Shown here one piece after another: positions 41,719 to 50,158 of a DNA stretch of 64,000 nt (position 1 is its first letter; every line of letters begins with the position of its first letter). The stretch covers positions 1 through 64,000 of the forward strand of contig CAWJFW010000002.1 of NCBI GenBank assembly GCA_963842305.1. Direction: 5' to 3'. Source of the DNA: JAIBJN01 sp963842305 (lineage in GTDB: Bacteria; Actinomycetota; Thermoleophilia; Gaiellales; Gaiellaceae). The notes under the pieces are model-generated. The model was given only the letters and a program-made list of their open reading frames with translations, searched no databases and was not told the DNA's origin. The position numbers were made by a program, and so were the translations under genes.

Positions 41719-42635
41719 TCCGGCACGCGGAGCCGTAGCGCCTGCGCCACGACCTCGAAGCTCGCGGGTGTTGTTCCCGGTTGCTCGCCGTCCAGCGCGA
41801 TCGGAAGCGGCAGGGCTGTGCGGATCTCGACGCGCGTTCCGCGCATGACCTCGGCCCGCGGGTGGGGGAGGTACGTGCCCCGGTAAATCTTCGGCAGCGT
41901 GCGCACGAAGTCGGCCTTCGTCGCATCGCCGATGAGGACGACATCGAAAAGCCCGTCTGCCGGGTCGGCGTCCGGGGTCAGGCGCATGCCGCCCGCCAGC
42001 TGGTCGCCGATCGCCGCGATCACCTCGAGCATGAGCCCGCTCCGCTGTTCGCCGTCGATCGAGACTTCGTACTCGGAATTCTTCCAGCGGAGGAAGACCG
42101 CTGACGTCGCCCAGAAGAACGACGCCTTGCCCCCGAGCGCCTTCGAGCTGGTGTTCGCCCGCGCGGCGACGGCCCCGCTGATGCCGGCGCCCGCGAAGTT
42201 CGCGAAGTAGGACTCCGCGGCCGACCCGTCCCACGCCGTGAAGCTTGCGCGGCCGACGTCGACCGTTCGCGTCTCGCCCGCGCGCGCGACCGCGAGCGCC
42301 TCGTCGACCTTGTGCGGGATCCGGAAGCTACGTGCGAAGTCCTTGCCTGTCCCGCGCGGGATCGTCGCGAGCTCCGGCCTGCGGTCGGGCTCTACCCGCA
42401 TGAGGCCGTTGACGACCTCGTTCACGGTTCCGTCTCCGCCCACTGCGACGACGAGCCGCGCTCCCCCCTCGGCCGCGCGCCGGGCCAGTTCGACGGCATG
42501 ACCGGGCCGCTCGCTGAGCAGCGAGTCCCCGGTCAGTCCGAGCTCCGCGGCCCGGTGGGCGATCTCCGGCCAGCGCTTCCCCGTCGACCCGTTCGCCGAG
42601 GCCGGGTTGACGACGAAGGCGACGCCGGAGGCCAC
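41715..42635 (-). CDS. Diacylglycerol/sphingosine kinase-like lipid kinase (YegS/DgkB family)
   Basis: 306 aa. FVVNPASANGSTGKRW is the N-terminal motif, VAVGGDGTVNEVVNGL the nucleotide-binding GGDGT motif, and ATIPRGTGKDFARS the GTGNDxA-like motif with Lys in place of Asn. It likely phosphorylates a lipid hydroxyl. GTG start. Follows the phosphorylase gene by 2 nt, so probably an operon. Confidence 0.9.
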   Translation of the reverse strand: MASGVAFVVNPASANGSTGKRWPEIAHRAAELGLTGDSLLSERPGHAVELARRAAEGGARLVVAVGGDGTVNEVVNGLMRVEPDRRPELATIPRGTGKDFARSFRIPHKVDEALAVARAGETRTVDVGRASFTAWDGSAAESYFANFAGAGISGAVAARANTSSKALGGKASFFWATSAVFLRWKNSEYEVSIDGEQRSGLMLEVIAAIGDQLAGGMRLTPDADPADGLFDVVLIGDATKADFVRTLPKIYRGTYLPHPRAEVMRGTRVEIRTALPLPIALDGEQPGTTPASFEVVAQALRLRVPD

Positions 42636-42637
42636 GC

Positions 42638-43348
42638 TCAGTGGTCGTCCGTGGCCACGGCCAGCGCCAGCTCGGTCATCTGGTCGACCGCCGCCTTCAT
42701 CTCCTCGTCGGTGATGCGGACGAACTCACCCTCGACGACCACGTCGCTGACCGTGAGCAGGCAGCCCGCTTGCACCTTGCGGAGCGCGCCGAGGGTGAAG
42801 AGGACGGCGGCCTCCATCTCGACCGCGAGGACGCCGCGGTCCGACCAGCGCTGATACTGCCCGTCGTCCGAGTTGTAGAAGACATCGCTCGAGACGACGG
42901 GGCCTACCCGCACGGCCTTGCCCAGCTCCTTCGCGGTGTGAACCGCCGAGTGAACGAGGCCCCAGTCGGCCGTGGGCGCGTGGATCTCGCCGGCGATGTG
43001 CAGTGCCGTCGAGTCCGCGGGTACCGCCGAGATCGCAACGATGAGGTCGCCGAGCCCGAGGTCGGGCTGGAGGCCGCCGCAGGTGCCGATGCGGAGCAAC
43101 CGTTTGACGCCGAGCATGACCAGCTCCTCGATGACGATGGCCGCCGAGGGACAGCCCATGCCGGTTGCCTGCACGGAGACGGGCCGGCCGCGGAACGTAC
43201 CGGTAAAGCCGAGCATCCCGCGCTCCCAGTTTCGCTGCTGGACATCCTCGAGGAACGTTTCCGCTACGTATTTGGCGCGCAGCGGGTCGCCGGGGAGGAG
43301 ACATGCCTCGGCGTAGTCGCCTTGCTCTGCACGAACGTGAATAGGCAT
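42638..43348 (-). CDS. deoD: Purine-nucleoside phosphorylase, DeoD type
   Basis: 236 aa. Phosphorolysis of purine nucleosides: CLLPGDPLRAKYVAETFLED at the start, GCPSAAIVIEEL, RIGTCGGLQPDLGLGD, and VLAVEMEAAVLFTLGA with the ribose-binding Met-Glu. DVVVEGEF takes the place of the usual SDH segment. ATG 43348 was chosen because the family starts at this point; a longer frame reaches into the divergent GNAT gene. Confidence 0.92.
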   Translation of the reverse strand: MPIHVRAEQGDYAEACLLPGDPLRAKYVAETFLEDVQQRNWERGMLGFTGTFRGRPVSVQATGMGCPSAAIVIEELVMLGVKRLLRIGTCGGLQPDLGLGDLIVAISAVPADSTALHIAGEIHAPTADWGLVHSAVHTAKELGKAVRVGPVVSSDVFYNSDDGQYQRWSDRGVLAVEMEAAVLFTLGALRKVQAGCLLTVSDVVVEGEFVRITDEEMKAAVDQMTELALAVATDDH

Positions 43349-43353
43349 GGGGG

Positions 43354-43359
43354 TATCGT
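43354..43359 (+). promoter_or_regulatory. -10 box of a leaderless GNAT transcript
   Basis: TATCGT, 8 nt before ATG 43368. Confidence 0.55.
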
Positions 43360-43367
43360 CCCCGGGC

Positions 43368-44153
43368 ATGGCGCGCCTGGTCAAGCGCCCTCGGCTTTCC
43401 CATGTCCTCGCCTTCTGCGCGGGCGACCCCATCGAGCGGGTCTTCCTCGAGGACGTCGCGCGGCGTGGCTTCGGCCGCTTCGCCGGCCTCCGCGAGGGCA
43501 GGCGCCTCACCGCCCTTCTCCATCTCGGCGCCAACCTCGTTCCCTCGGGCCCCGGCTGCGCGGCCTTCGCCGAGCTGGCCGCAAAGGGATCGCCCCGCAT
43601 GGTCGTGGGCGAAGAGGGTGCCGTGACCGAGCTCTGGGACGTCGTGGGCGATGCCTTCCCGGAGCCCCTCGACGACCGGCCGGGACAGCCCGTCTACGTG
43701 CTCGAGCGGCCGCCGCCCGGCGGAGGGAGCGGCCTTCGCAGCGCCGTGCTCGACGACCTCGACATGCTCGTCGTCGCCGCGGCGGCCGCCTATCGCGAGG
43801 AAGCAGGCGTCGACGCCTACGCGAGAGACCCGGCCCTGTTCGAGTGGCGCACCCGCGCGCAGATCGAGGACGGTCGAAGCTGGCTCTGGACCGAGGACGG
43901 TCGCATCCTCTTCAAGGCGGAGGCCTCCGCTTGGACACCGGACGCCGTCCAGCTCCAGCAGGTCTGGGTCGAGCCCGAGCTCCGCGGGCAGGGCTACGGC
44001 AGCCGCGGCCTGGCCGATCTCTGCCGGCTGCTGCTCGAGACCACGCCCTCGGTCTGCCTCTTCGTCCGCCCCGACAACGCCCGCGCAATCGCACTCTACG
44101 AGGGGCTCGGCATGCACAGGACGATCACCTACAGATCGTTGATCTTCGGCTGA
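43368..44153 (+). CDS. GNAT acetyltransferase with an N-terminal accessory domain
   Basis: 261 aa. The C-terminal half (about 125-261) is GNAT: VWVEPELRGQGYGSRGLADL is the acetyl-CoA-binding motif A, and LFVRPDNARAIALYEGLGMH is motif B. The first ~120 residues form a separate mixed domain, as in the actinobacterial DUF4081-GNAT proteins. Acceptor unknown. Divergent from deoD with only 19 bp between start codons. Confidence 0.87.
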   Translation: MARLVKRPRLSHVLAFCAGDPIERVFLEDVARRGFGRFAGLREGRRLTALLHLGANLVPSGPGCAAFAELAAKGSPRMVVGEEGAVTELWDVVGDAFPEPLDDRPGQPVYVLERPPPGGGSGLRSAVLDDLDMLVVAAAAAYREEAGVDAYARDPALFEWRTRAQIEDGRSWLWTEDGRILFKAEASAWTPDAVQLQQVWVEPELRGQGYGSRGLADLCRLLLETTPSVCLFVRPDNARAIALYEGLGMHRTITYRSLIFG

Positions 44154-44162
44154 TCTGCCCCC

Positions 44163-44196
44163 CAAGGAGACCTTCGAAGCCCCTAAGGCCTCCTTG
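44163..44196 (+). terminator. Hairpin after the GNAT gene
   Basis: CAAGGAG-A-CCTT, loop of 10, AAGG-C-CTCCTTG: an 11-bp stem with one A-C mismatch, starting 10 nt after the stop. No T-run. Confidence 0.55.
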
Positions 44197-44247
44197 ATCG
44201 AGTGATAGCGCCGCCCGGACGCGGTGCCGATGATATGTGCGAGTTGC

Positions 44248-44262
44248 TGAGGGTCACCCTCA
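44248..44262. promoter_or_regulatory. 15-bp palindrome, possible operator
   Basis: TGAGGGT-C-ACCCTCA, perfect 7-bp arms around one base, in non-coding DNA 200 bp before tilS. Confidence 0.35.
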
Positions 44263-44400
44263 CTGCGGCAGCGCTCACCCGAGCGGCATGCTCCGGCGAC
44301 TGGACCGGCCCCCGATGAGGAAGCCGGGGTCGACGTGCAGCCGTGCTCGGCTCCGGACCGCGCCGCGCCGCCGTCGGTGGAAGCGCCTCCGGCCATGTGC

Positions 44401-44433
44401 CGGCAGGAGTGCGGTACCGCGCCCGTCCTGCCG
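44401..44433. repeat. Nested palindrome just upstream of the tilS promoter
   Basis: Arms CGGCAGGA/TCCTGCCG (8 bp) enclose the perfect palindrome GCGGTACCGC (44411-44420). The structure ends 13 nt before the tilS -10, so it could bind a regulator or be the end of a preceding RNA. Confidence 0.45.
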
Positions 44434-44446
44434 TGCGCAGGCGGGC

Positions 44447-44452
44447 TAGCAT
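44447..44452 (+). promoter_or_regulatory. -10 box of the leaderless tilS-hpt transcript
   Basis: TAGCAT, 6 nt before GTG 44459. Confidence 0.6.
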
Positions 44453-44458
44453 CCTCGT

Positions 44459-45463
44459 GTGGATGCCGCTGCCCTGCGCACGCGGATCGAGGAGCACGTC
44501 CGCCGGCAGGATCTGATTCCGCCCGGCGGCGAGGTCGTCTGCTTCGTCTCGGGTGGTGCCGACTCGACGTGCCTCTGGCATGCGCTCGGGGTGCTCGGCT
44601 ACCGGGTCTCCGCGCTCCACGTGAACCACAAGCTGCGCGGAGCGGAGTCGGAGGCCGACGCCCGTTTCTGCGCCGAGCGGCTCGGCGCAGAGGTTGTCGA
44701 GGCGACGGCGGAGGGCCGCGCAAGCGAGGCGGAGCTTCGCGACCTGCGCTATGCGGTCGCCCCTCGCCGGCTCAGGGCGACCGGGCACACCGCCTCCGAC
44801 CAGGTCGAGACGATCCTCTACCGCCTCGCCGCGAGCGGGACGACGACCGGCATCCGCGTGCGCCGCGACGACGGCGTCGTGCGTCCGCTTCTGACGATCT
44901 GGCGCGAGGAGACCGAGGCGTACTGCCGCGACGAAGGCCTGCCGGTGCGCGTCGATTCCTCCAACCCGGAGACGGCGCGCGGGCTCATCCGCGCGGAGAT
45001 CCTGCCCGCCCTGCGACGGCTCCACCCGGCCGCGGAGCGGAACGTCCTGGCCGCCCTCGAGGACGGCGATCGGCTGCCCCGACCGGCTGAGAAAGCGCTG
45101 TTAGAGTTGCTCGCCTCTCGTGAAGGATCGAAGCGTCTCGACCTGGGCGACGGCCGCGTGGCGGTGAGGGAATACGAGGGCGTCTGGCTGGAGCGCGGCC
45201 CCGTGCCGCTCGAGGGCCGGGTGCGCTGGGGGCGGTGGACACTCGAGTCGACGCGCCCGGGTCTGCACGTCCGCGGATGGCGCGCCGGCGACCGCCTCGC
45301 CGGGCAGGGCAAGAAGGTGCAGGACGTCTTCGTCGACGCGAAGGTGCCCCGCTCGGAGCGCGAGGCGTGGCCGCTCGTCGTTCGCGGGGACGAGGTCGTC
45401 GTCGTGCCGGGCATCGCCGAGGCGCGCGGATACGAAGGCGCGGTCAGCGGGGAGCGCGAATGA
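44459..45463 (+). CDS. tilS: tRNA(Ile)-lysidine synthase
   Basis: Modifies C34 of the minor tRNA-Ile so that it reads AUA. 334 aa. The PP-loop is FVSGGADSTCLWHAL; VNHKLRGAESEADARFC and GHTASDQVETILYRL are further family motifs; the C-terminal TilS domain (about 260-334) contains GWRAGDRLAGQGKKVQDVFV. GTG start, leaderless. Overlaps hpt by ATGA; the tilS-hpt-ftsH order is widely conserved. Confidence 0.95.
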   Translation: MDAAALRTRIEEHVRRQDLIPPGGEVVCFVSGGADSTCLWHALGVLGYRVSALHVNHKLRGAESEADARFCAERLGAEVVEATAEGRASEAELRDLRYAVAPRRLRATGHTASDQVETILYRLAASGTTTGIRVRRDDGVVRPLLTIWREETEAYCRDEGLPVRVDSSNPETARGLIRAEILPALRRLHPAAERNVLAALEDGDRLPRPAEKALLELLASREGSKRLDLGDGRVAVREYEGVWLERGPVPLEGRVRWGRWTLESTRPGLHVRGWRAGDRLAGQGKKVQDVFVDAKVPRSEREAWPLVVRGDEVVVVPGIAEARGYEGAVSGERE

Positions 45464-46032
45464 GCTCGGTCAACGAGCTCACCGCGGCCGTCTCGGAGAT
45501 CCTCATCGACGAGGAGACCCTCCAGAACCGGATCACCGAGCTCGGCGCTGAGATCGGCGAGGACTACCGTGGCCGCGACCTCCTGCTCGTCGGCGTGCTC
45601 AAGGGCGCCGTCTTCTTCATGGCCGACCTCATGCGCCGGATCGACATCCCGTGCGAGGTCGACTTCATGGCCATCTCGAGCTACGGCGCCGGAATCGACT
45701 CCTCGGGCGTCGTGCGCATCCTGAAGGACCTCGACATGTCGATCGAGGGGCGCAACGTGCTCGTGGTCGAGGACATCATCGACTCCGGGCTCACGCTCTC
45801 CTATCTCCTCCGGAACCTGGAAGCCAGGGAGCCCGCCTCGCTCGAGATCTGCGCTCTCCTGACGAAGCCGTCGCGGCGCGAGATCGACATCCACTGCCGG
45901 TACACGGGCTTCGAGATTCCGAACCGGTTCGTGATCGGCTACGGCCTCGACTTCGCCGAGCGGTACCGAAACCTGCCGTTCGTAGGCGTTTTGCGGGACG
46001 AGCTGGCCGCCCAGGCAGAGGAAATCGGGTAG
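45460..46032 (+). CDS. hpt: Hypoxanthine phosphoribosyltransferase
   Basis: Salvages hypoxanthine/guanine with PRPP. 190 aa. The PRPP loop is VLVVEDIIDSGLTLSYLL; GVLKGAVFFMADLMRRID is the N-terminal signature; FVIGYGLDFAERYRNLPFVG is the C-terminal one. ATG 45460 overlaps the tilS stop; a longer in-frame extension lies inside tilS and is rejected. Confidence 0.95.
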   Translation: MSSVNELTAAVSEILIDEETLQNRITELGAEIGEDYRGRDLLLVGVLKGAVFFMADLMRRIDIPCEVDFMAISSYGAGIDSSGVVRILKDLDMSIEGRNVLVVEDIIDSGLTLSYLLRNLEAREPASLEICALLTKPSRREIDIHCRYTGFEIPNRFVIGYGLDFAERYRNLPFVGVLRDELAAQAEEIG

Positions 46033-46086
46033 CGGGCGGCAACGAAACCCTCATCCGCAGGCCCTCTGGAGCCGAATAGGAGGATG

Positions 46087-46092
46087 CTACGC
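46087..46092 (+). promoter_or_regulatory. Possible -10 box for ftsH
   Basis: TACGCT in the 85-bp gap after hpt, giving an ~18-nt leader before TTG 46118; GAGGTT is a weak ribosome-binding site. Confidence 0.4.
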
Positions 46093-46117
46093 TTCGAATC
46101 AGCCTGAGGTTCTGTCT

Positions 46118-48091
46118 TTGAGCCGTTTTTTCCGCAGCGCACTTTTCCCGCTCATCATCATCGTCCTGCTCGTCTACCTGGCGTCGCAGACCCTGCTTCC
46201 GCGGTCCGACGAGCCGGACAAGTGGACGTACAGCCAGCTGATCGACCAGATCGAGACGAACCCCGAGAACTTCGACTCCGAGCCCGTCATCTTCAATCCG
46301 AAAGGCCGCTCGATCGAAGCGGTGCAGACTGCGACCGACGGCAGCGAGACCAAGATCAAGGTCAACTATCCGAGCGACCAGGCGCAGATCGAGTTCCAGA
46401 ACCTCCTCCAGGAGAAGGGGGTTCCGTTCGACTCCAAGGGCACGGGGCAAAACGCCTGGTGGTCGATCCTCACCTACCTGCTCCCGTTCGTCCTCTTCTT
46501 CGGCTTCTGGATCTTCCTGATGAACCAGGTGCAGGGCGGCGGCTCGAAGGTCATGAGCTTCGGGAAGAGCCGCGCGAAGCGGATGGCGCCCGACTCGCCG
46601 AAGATCACGTTCAAGGACGTCGCCGGCGTGGACGAGGCGGTCGAGGAGCTGCACGAGATCAAGGAGTTCCTCGAGAACCCGAAGAAGTTCCAGGCGCTCG
46701 GCGCGCGCATCCCGAAGGGCGTCCTCCTCTACGGGCCGCCCGGCACGGGGAAGACGCTGCTCGCGCGCTCGGTAGCCGGCGAGGCAGGCGTCCCGTTCTT
46801 CTCCATCTCGGGCTCCGACTTCGTCGAGATGTTCGTCGGTGTCGGCGCCTCGCGCGTGCGCGACCTCTTCGAGCAGGCGAAGCAGGCAAGCCCTTGCATC
46901 ATCTTCATGGACGAGATCGATGCAGTCGGCCGCCATCGCGGCGCCGGCCTCGGCGGCGGCCACGACGAGCGCGAGCAGACGCTGAACCAGCTCCTCGTCG
47001 AGATGGACGGCTTCGAGATGAAGGACAACATCATCCTCATCGCCGCCACGAACCGGCCCGACATCCTCGACCCGGCGCTTCTGCGGCCGGGCCGCTTCGA
47101 CCGCCAGATCGTCGTCGACCGGCCCGATCGGAACGGCCGCCGCAAGATCCTCGAGGTGCACACGAAGGGCAAGCCGATCGACAACTCGATCGACCTCGAC
47201 ACGCTCGCGGCCGGAACGCCGGGCTTCACGGGCGCCGACCTCGCCAACCTCGTCAACGAGGCAGCGCTGCTCGCAGCGCGCCGGGGGCGCAAGACGATCG
47301 GCGAGCTCGAGCTCGAGGAAGGGATCATGCGCGTCATCGCCGGCCCGGAGAAGAAGACGCGGCTCCTCTCCGAGCACGAGCGCAAGGTGACGGCCTACCA
47401 CGAGATGGGCCATGCCCTCGTCGGCCACCACCTGCCGAACTGCGACGCCGTGCACAAGATCTCGATCATCAGCCGCGGCCAGGCGCTCGGTTACACGATC
47501 TCGCTCCCGGCCGAGGACAAGTTCCTGACGACGAAGTCCGCGCTGATGGATCAGATGGCGATGACTTTGGGCGGCCGCGCCGCCGAGGAGCTCGTCTTCC
47601 ACGAGGTGACGACCGGCGCCGCCAACGACATCGAGAAGGTGACGGCCACCTCGAAGCACATGGTCATGCGCTACGGCATGAGCGAGAAGCTCGGACCGCG
47701 GCTGCTCGGCCGCACCCACGACATGCCGTTCCTCGGTCGTGAGATGGGCTCCGAGCCGGACTACTCCGAGGAGATCGCGCGCGAGATCGACGACGAGATC
47801 CGCCGCGTGATCGAGGAGGCGCACGACCGGGCCCGCAAGGTGCTCGCCGAGCACATGGAGGAGCTTCACAACCTCTCCGAGCTCCTGATCGAGCGCGAGA
47901 CGATCGACAAGGATCAGTTCGAGCGGCTGCTCGCGGGCGAGTCGCCCGACTCGGTCTTCCCCGAGCCCGACGCCGAGCCGGCGGCGGAGGACGAGGCCGA
48001 GAAGAAGCCGCGTTCGGATCCCAAGCCGCGCCCCTTCCCGCTTCCGGGCGCGACCATGCAGCCTCCGCCCGAGCCCGAAGGCGCGAACTAG
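46118..48091 (+). CDS. ftsH: ATP-dependent zinc metalloprotease FtsH
   Basis: A membrane AAA+ protease that degrades membrane and regulatory proteins. 657 aa. TM1 about 5-25, extracytoplasmic segment, TM2 about 108-130 (LTYLLPFVLFFGFWIFLM), Walker A GPPGTGKT (206-213), Walker B IIFMDEIDAVGRHRG, second region of homology RPGRFDRQIV, zinc motif HEMGH (428-432), and an acidic Pro-rich tail. TTG start is the only one giving the first TM in full. Confidence 0.96.
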   Translation: MSRFFRSALFPLIIIVLLVYLASQTLLPRSDEPDKWTYSQLIDQIETNPENFDSEPVIFNPKGRSIEAVQTATDGSETKIKVNYPSDQAQIEFQNLLQEKGVPFDSKGTGQNAWWSILTYLLPFVLFFGFWIFLMNQVQGGGSKVMSFGKSRAKRMAPDSPKITFKDVAGVDEAVEELHEIKEFLENPKKFQALGARIPKGVLLYGPPGTGKTLLARSVAGEAGVPFFSISGSDFVEMFVGVGASRVRDLFEQAKQASPCIIFMDEIDAVGRHRGAGLGGGHDEREQTLNQLLVEMDGFEMKDNIILIAATNRPDILDPALLRPGRFDRQIVVDRPDRNGRRKILEVHTKGKPIDNSIDLDTLAAGTPGFTGADLANLVNEAALLAARRGRKTIGELELEEGIMRVIAGPEKKTRLLSEHERKVTAYHEMGHALVGHHLPNCDAVHKISIISRGQALGYTISLPAEDKFLTTKSALMDQMAMTLGGRAAEELVFHEVTTGAANDIEKVTATSKHMVMRYGMSEKLGPRLLGRTHDMPFLGREMGSEPDYSEEIAREIDDEIRRVIEEAHDRARKVLAEHMEELHNLSELLIERETIDKDQFERLLAGESPDSVFPEPDAEPAAEDEAEKKPRSDPKPRPFPLPGATMQPPPEPEGAN

Positions 48092-48121
48092 CTCCAGCAG
48101 GCAGTTCCGCCGGCGAGGCGG

Positions 48122-48127
48122 TACGGT
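48122..48127 (+). promoter_or_regulatory. -10 box of the leaderless folP operon
   Basis: TACGGT, 6 nt before GTG 48134. Confidence 0.6.
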
Positions 48128-48133
48128 TTCGCC

Positions 48134-48952
48134 GTGAGACCCCCGCTGGAGCAGGCCTTTCCGCGGCCGGCAGTGGTCGGGGTCGTCAACGTGACGCCCG
48201 ACTCGTTCTCCGACGGAGGTAAGTACCTGCGGCCCGACCCAGCGGTCGCGCTCGCCGTGGCCTACGCCGAGGAGGGCGCGGCGGTCGTCGACCTGGGCGG
48301 GGAATCGACGCGCCCCGGCTCCGAGGGTGTCTCGGCCGAGGACGAGCTTCGCCGGATCGAGCCCGTCCTGCGGCGGCTCGAGGGCGTCCCGGTTTCCGTG
48401 GATACCTCGAAAGCCGTCGTGGCCCGGCGCGCGCTCGAGCTTGGCGCGGTGATGGTCAACGACGTCACTGCCCTTCGCGGCGATCCGGAGCTGGCCGGCG
48501 TCGTGGCCGACGCGGATGCCTACCTCTGCCTCATGCACATGCTCGGCGAGCCGCGGACGATGCAGGACGATCCGCGCTACGACGACGTCGTTTCGGAGGT
48601 GAAGGCCTTTCTGGAGGAACGGCTTTCGGCCGCCGTCGACGCCGGCATCCCCGAGGAGCACGTGTGTCTGGATCCCGGCATCGGCTTCGGCAAGACCGTC
48701 GAGCACAACCTCGAGCTCCTCGCGCGGCTCGAAGAACTCGTCGCCCTCGGCCGGCCGGTCCTCATCGGAGCGTCACGAAAGCGCTTCCTCGGTCGTCTCC
48801 TCGGAGACCCTGACGCGCTCACGGGCCCGGTTTCCGCCGGGGTCGCCGTCGCCGTGCTCGCGTTCGAGCGCGGCGCCTCCCTCTTCCGGGTCCACGACGT
48901 CCGTCAGCACGTCGAGGCGCTGACAGCCGCCCGGGCGGTGGTCGCTGAATGA
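48134..48952 (+). CDS. folP: Dihydropteroate synthase
   Basis: Condenses p-aminobenzoate with the pterin pyrophosphate in folate synthesis; target of sulfonamides. 272 aa. VVGVVNVTPDSFSDGGKYLR, VVDLGGESTRPGSEGVSAED and PVLIGASRKRFLGRLLGDPD are the diagnostic motifs. GTG start, leaderless. Overlaps folB by ATGA. First of folP-folB-folK. Confidence 0.96.
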   Translation: MRPPLEQAFPRPAVVGVVNVTPDSFSDGGKYLRPDPAVALAVAYAEEGAAVVDLGGESTRPGSEGVSAEDELRRIEPVLRRLEGVPVSVDTSKAVVARRALELGAVMVNDVTALRGDPELAGVVADADAYLCLMHMLGEPRTMQDDPRYDDVVSEVKAFLEERLSAAVDAGIPEEHVCLDPGIGFGKTVEHNLELLARLEELVALGRPVLIGASRKRFLGRLLGDPDALTGPVSAGVAVAVLAFERGASLFRVHDVRQHVEALTAARAVVAE

Positions 48953-49311
48953 GCGAGGTCGTGATCGAGGTCCGCGGCCTCGAGCTGCTCGGCTTCCACG
49001 GTGCGCTCGAGGAGGAGCAGCGTACGGGGCAGCAGTTCGTCTTCGACGTCAGGCTGATCGCGCACGATGCGGGCGTCCGCAGCGACATGCTCGGCGACAC
49101 CGTCGACTACACGGCGGTCGTCCGCAGGATCCGAGACATCAACGACGGCCGGCGTTTCAACCTGATCGAGGCACTCGCGGCCGCGGTCGCCGACGACCTG
49201 ATGGAGCACTTTCCCGTCTCGCGGGTGCGCGTGCGCGTGCGGAAGCCGGAGGTTCAGCTCGGGCTTCCGGTCGAGTACACGGCCGCGACCGTGGATCGCA
49301 CGAGCCGTTGA
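48949..49311 (+). CDS. folB: Dihydroneopterin aldolase
   Basis: Cleaves 7,8-dihydroneopterin to the hydroxymethyl pterin. 120 aa. VRGLELLGFHGALEEEQRTG holds the conserved Tyr/Phe-His-Gly-x-x-x-x-E motif; FNLIEALAAAVADDLMEHFP and VRVRKPEVQLGLPVEYTAA are typical. Overlaps folP upstream and folK downstream. Confidence 0.95.
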   Translation: MSEVVIEVRGLELLGFHGALEEEQRTGQQFVFDVRLIAHDAGVRSDMLGDTVDYTAVVRRIRDINDGRRFNLIEALAAAVADDLMEHFPVSRVRVRVRKPEVQLGLPVEYTAATVDRTSR

Positions 49312-49772
49312 CCCGGGCGTACGTCGGGCTCGGGGCAAACCTCGGCGACCGGCGGGGAACGATCCGCCGCGCCGTCGAGCGCCTCGATGAGGAGCCGGGG
49401 ATCGAGGTCGTCGCCGTCTCGACGCTCCGTGAGACCGATCCGGTCGGCAACGAGGACCAGCCGCGCTTCCTCAACGGAGCGGTCGCCGTCGAGACCGACC
49501 TCGAGCCGGTCGACCTGCTCGGCCGCCTCCTCGCCCTCGAACGGGAGCTGGGGCGCGTCCGCGAGCCGGGCGTGCGCGACGCGCCGCGCACGATCGACCT
49601 CGACCTCCTTCTCTTCGGCGACCGCATCGAGGAGGAGCCGGGGCTCACCGTCCCTCACCCCCGTCTGGCCGCGCGGCGTTTCGCCCTCGAGCCCCTCCAC
49701 GAGCTGGATCCGGGGCTCCGCCTGCCCGACGGGCGCGCGGTGCGAGACCTGCTCGATGCGCAGTTACAATGA
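49308..49772 (+). CDS. folK: 2-amino-4-hydroxy-6-hydroxymethyldihydropteridine diphosphokinase
   Basis: Pyrophosphorylates the pterin substrate of FolP. 154 aa, starting TTG 49308, which overlaps the folB stop (TTGA). AYVGLGANLGDRRGTIRRAV, DQPRFLNGAVAVETDL and DAPRTIDLDLLLFGD (metal-binding Asp pair) are diagnostic. Its last codons contain the -10 box of the next gene. Confidence 0.95.
   Translation: MTRAYVGLGANLGDRRGTIRRAVERLDEEPGIEVVAVSTLRETDPVGNEDQPRFLNGAVAVETDLEPVDLLGRLLALERELGRVREPGVRDAPRTIDLDLLLFGDRIEEEPGLTVPHPRLAARRFALEPLHELDPGLRLPDGRAVRDLLDAQLQ
49765..49770 (+). promoter_or_regulatory. -10 box inside the folK 3' end
   Basis: TACAAT, 7 nt before ATG 49778; a near-consensus -10 giving a leaderless DUF2469 transcript, so this gene need not depend on the fol operon. 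Confidence 0.65.
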
Positions 49773-49777
49773 GGCGC

Positions 49778-50146
49778 ATGTCCCACCTCGACGAGCTCGA
49801 CGAGTACGAGGCAGAGCTCGAGCTTCGGCTGAAGAGGGAGTACTCGGCCGTCTTCAGCCTCTTCCGGTACTGCGTCGTCACGCAGGATTCAACCTATCTT
49901 TGCAACAAGCACGAGCTGAAGGTCCTGCCGCAGACGACGTATCCGTTCTTCCACCTGACAATGGAAGACGTCTGGGTCTGGGACAAGAACCGGCCGTCCC
50001 GGATCATCCCGCGCGCCGAGGTCTACACGTCGAGCGACGTCACGATCGAGGAGCTGCGCGGCGAGGGCGACGGCCCCGCGCTCACGCCGGAGGCGCTCGC
50101 GCAGAAGCTCGGCGAGACCCTCGGCGGCGACGAAGAGTCCCTCTAG
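49778..50146 (+). CDS. DUF2469 protein
   Basis: 122 aa. YEAELELRLKREYSAVFSLF and MEDVWVWDKNRPSRIIPRAE match the actinobacterial DUF2469 family of unknown function. The acidic C-terminus is variable. ATG 49778 is preferred over ATG 49769, which overlaps the -10 hexamer. It lies between folK and coaX. Confidence 0.85.
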   Translation: MSHLDELDEYEAELELRLKREYSAVFSLFRYCVVTQDSTYLCNKHELKVLPQTTYPFFHLTMEDVWVWDKNRPSRIIPRAEVYTSSDVTIEELRGEGDGPALTPEALAQKLGETLGGDEESL

Positions 50147-50158
50147 ACGGGGAGCGAC

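Larger units (their letters stand above)
44154..44458. other. 305-bp non-coding region upstream of tilS
   Basis: Contains a hairpin after the GNAT stop (44163-44196), a 15-bp palindrome TGAGGGT-C-ACCCTCA (44248-44262), a large hairpin CGGCAGGA...TCCTGCCG enclosing the palindrome GCGGTACCGC (44401-44433), and the tilS -10 (44447-44452). A 70-codon open frame at 44237-44449 is Arg/Pro-rich, without ribosome-binding site or family resemblance, so I do not call it. Confidence 0.6.

Noticed and set aside
44237..44449. A 70-codon + strand ORF in the tilS upstream gap
   Set aside because: Arg/Pro-rich, no ribosome-binding site, runs through palindromes and into the tilS promoter.
45791..48706. A 971-codon minus-strand frame opposite hpt, ftsH and folP
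   Set aside because: Same antisense artefact; the sense genes have all expected catalytic motifs.
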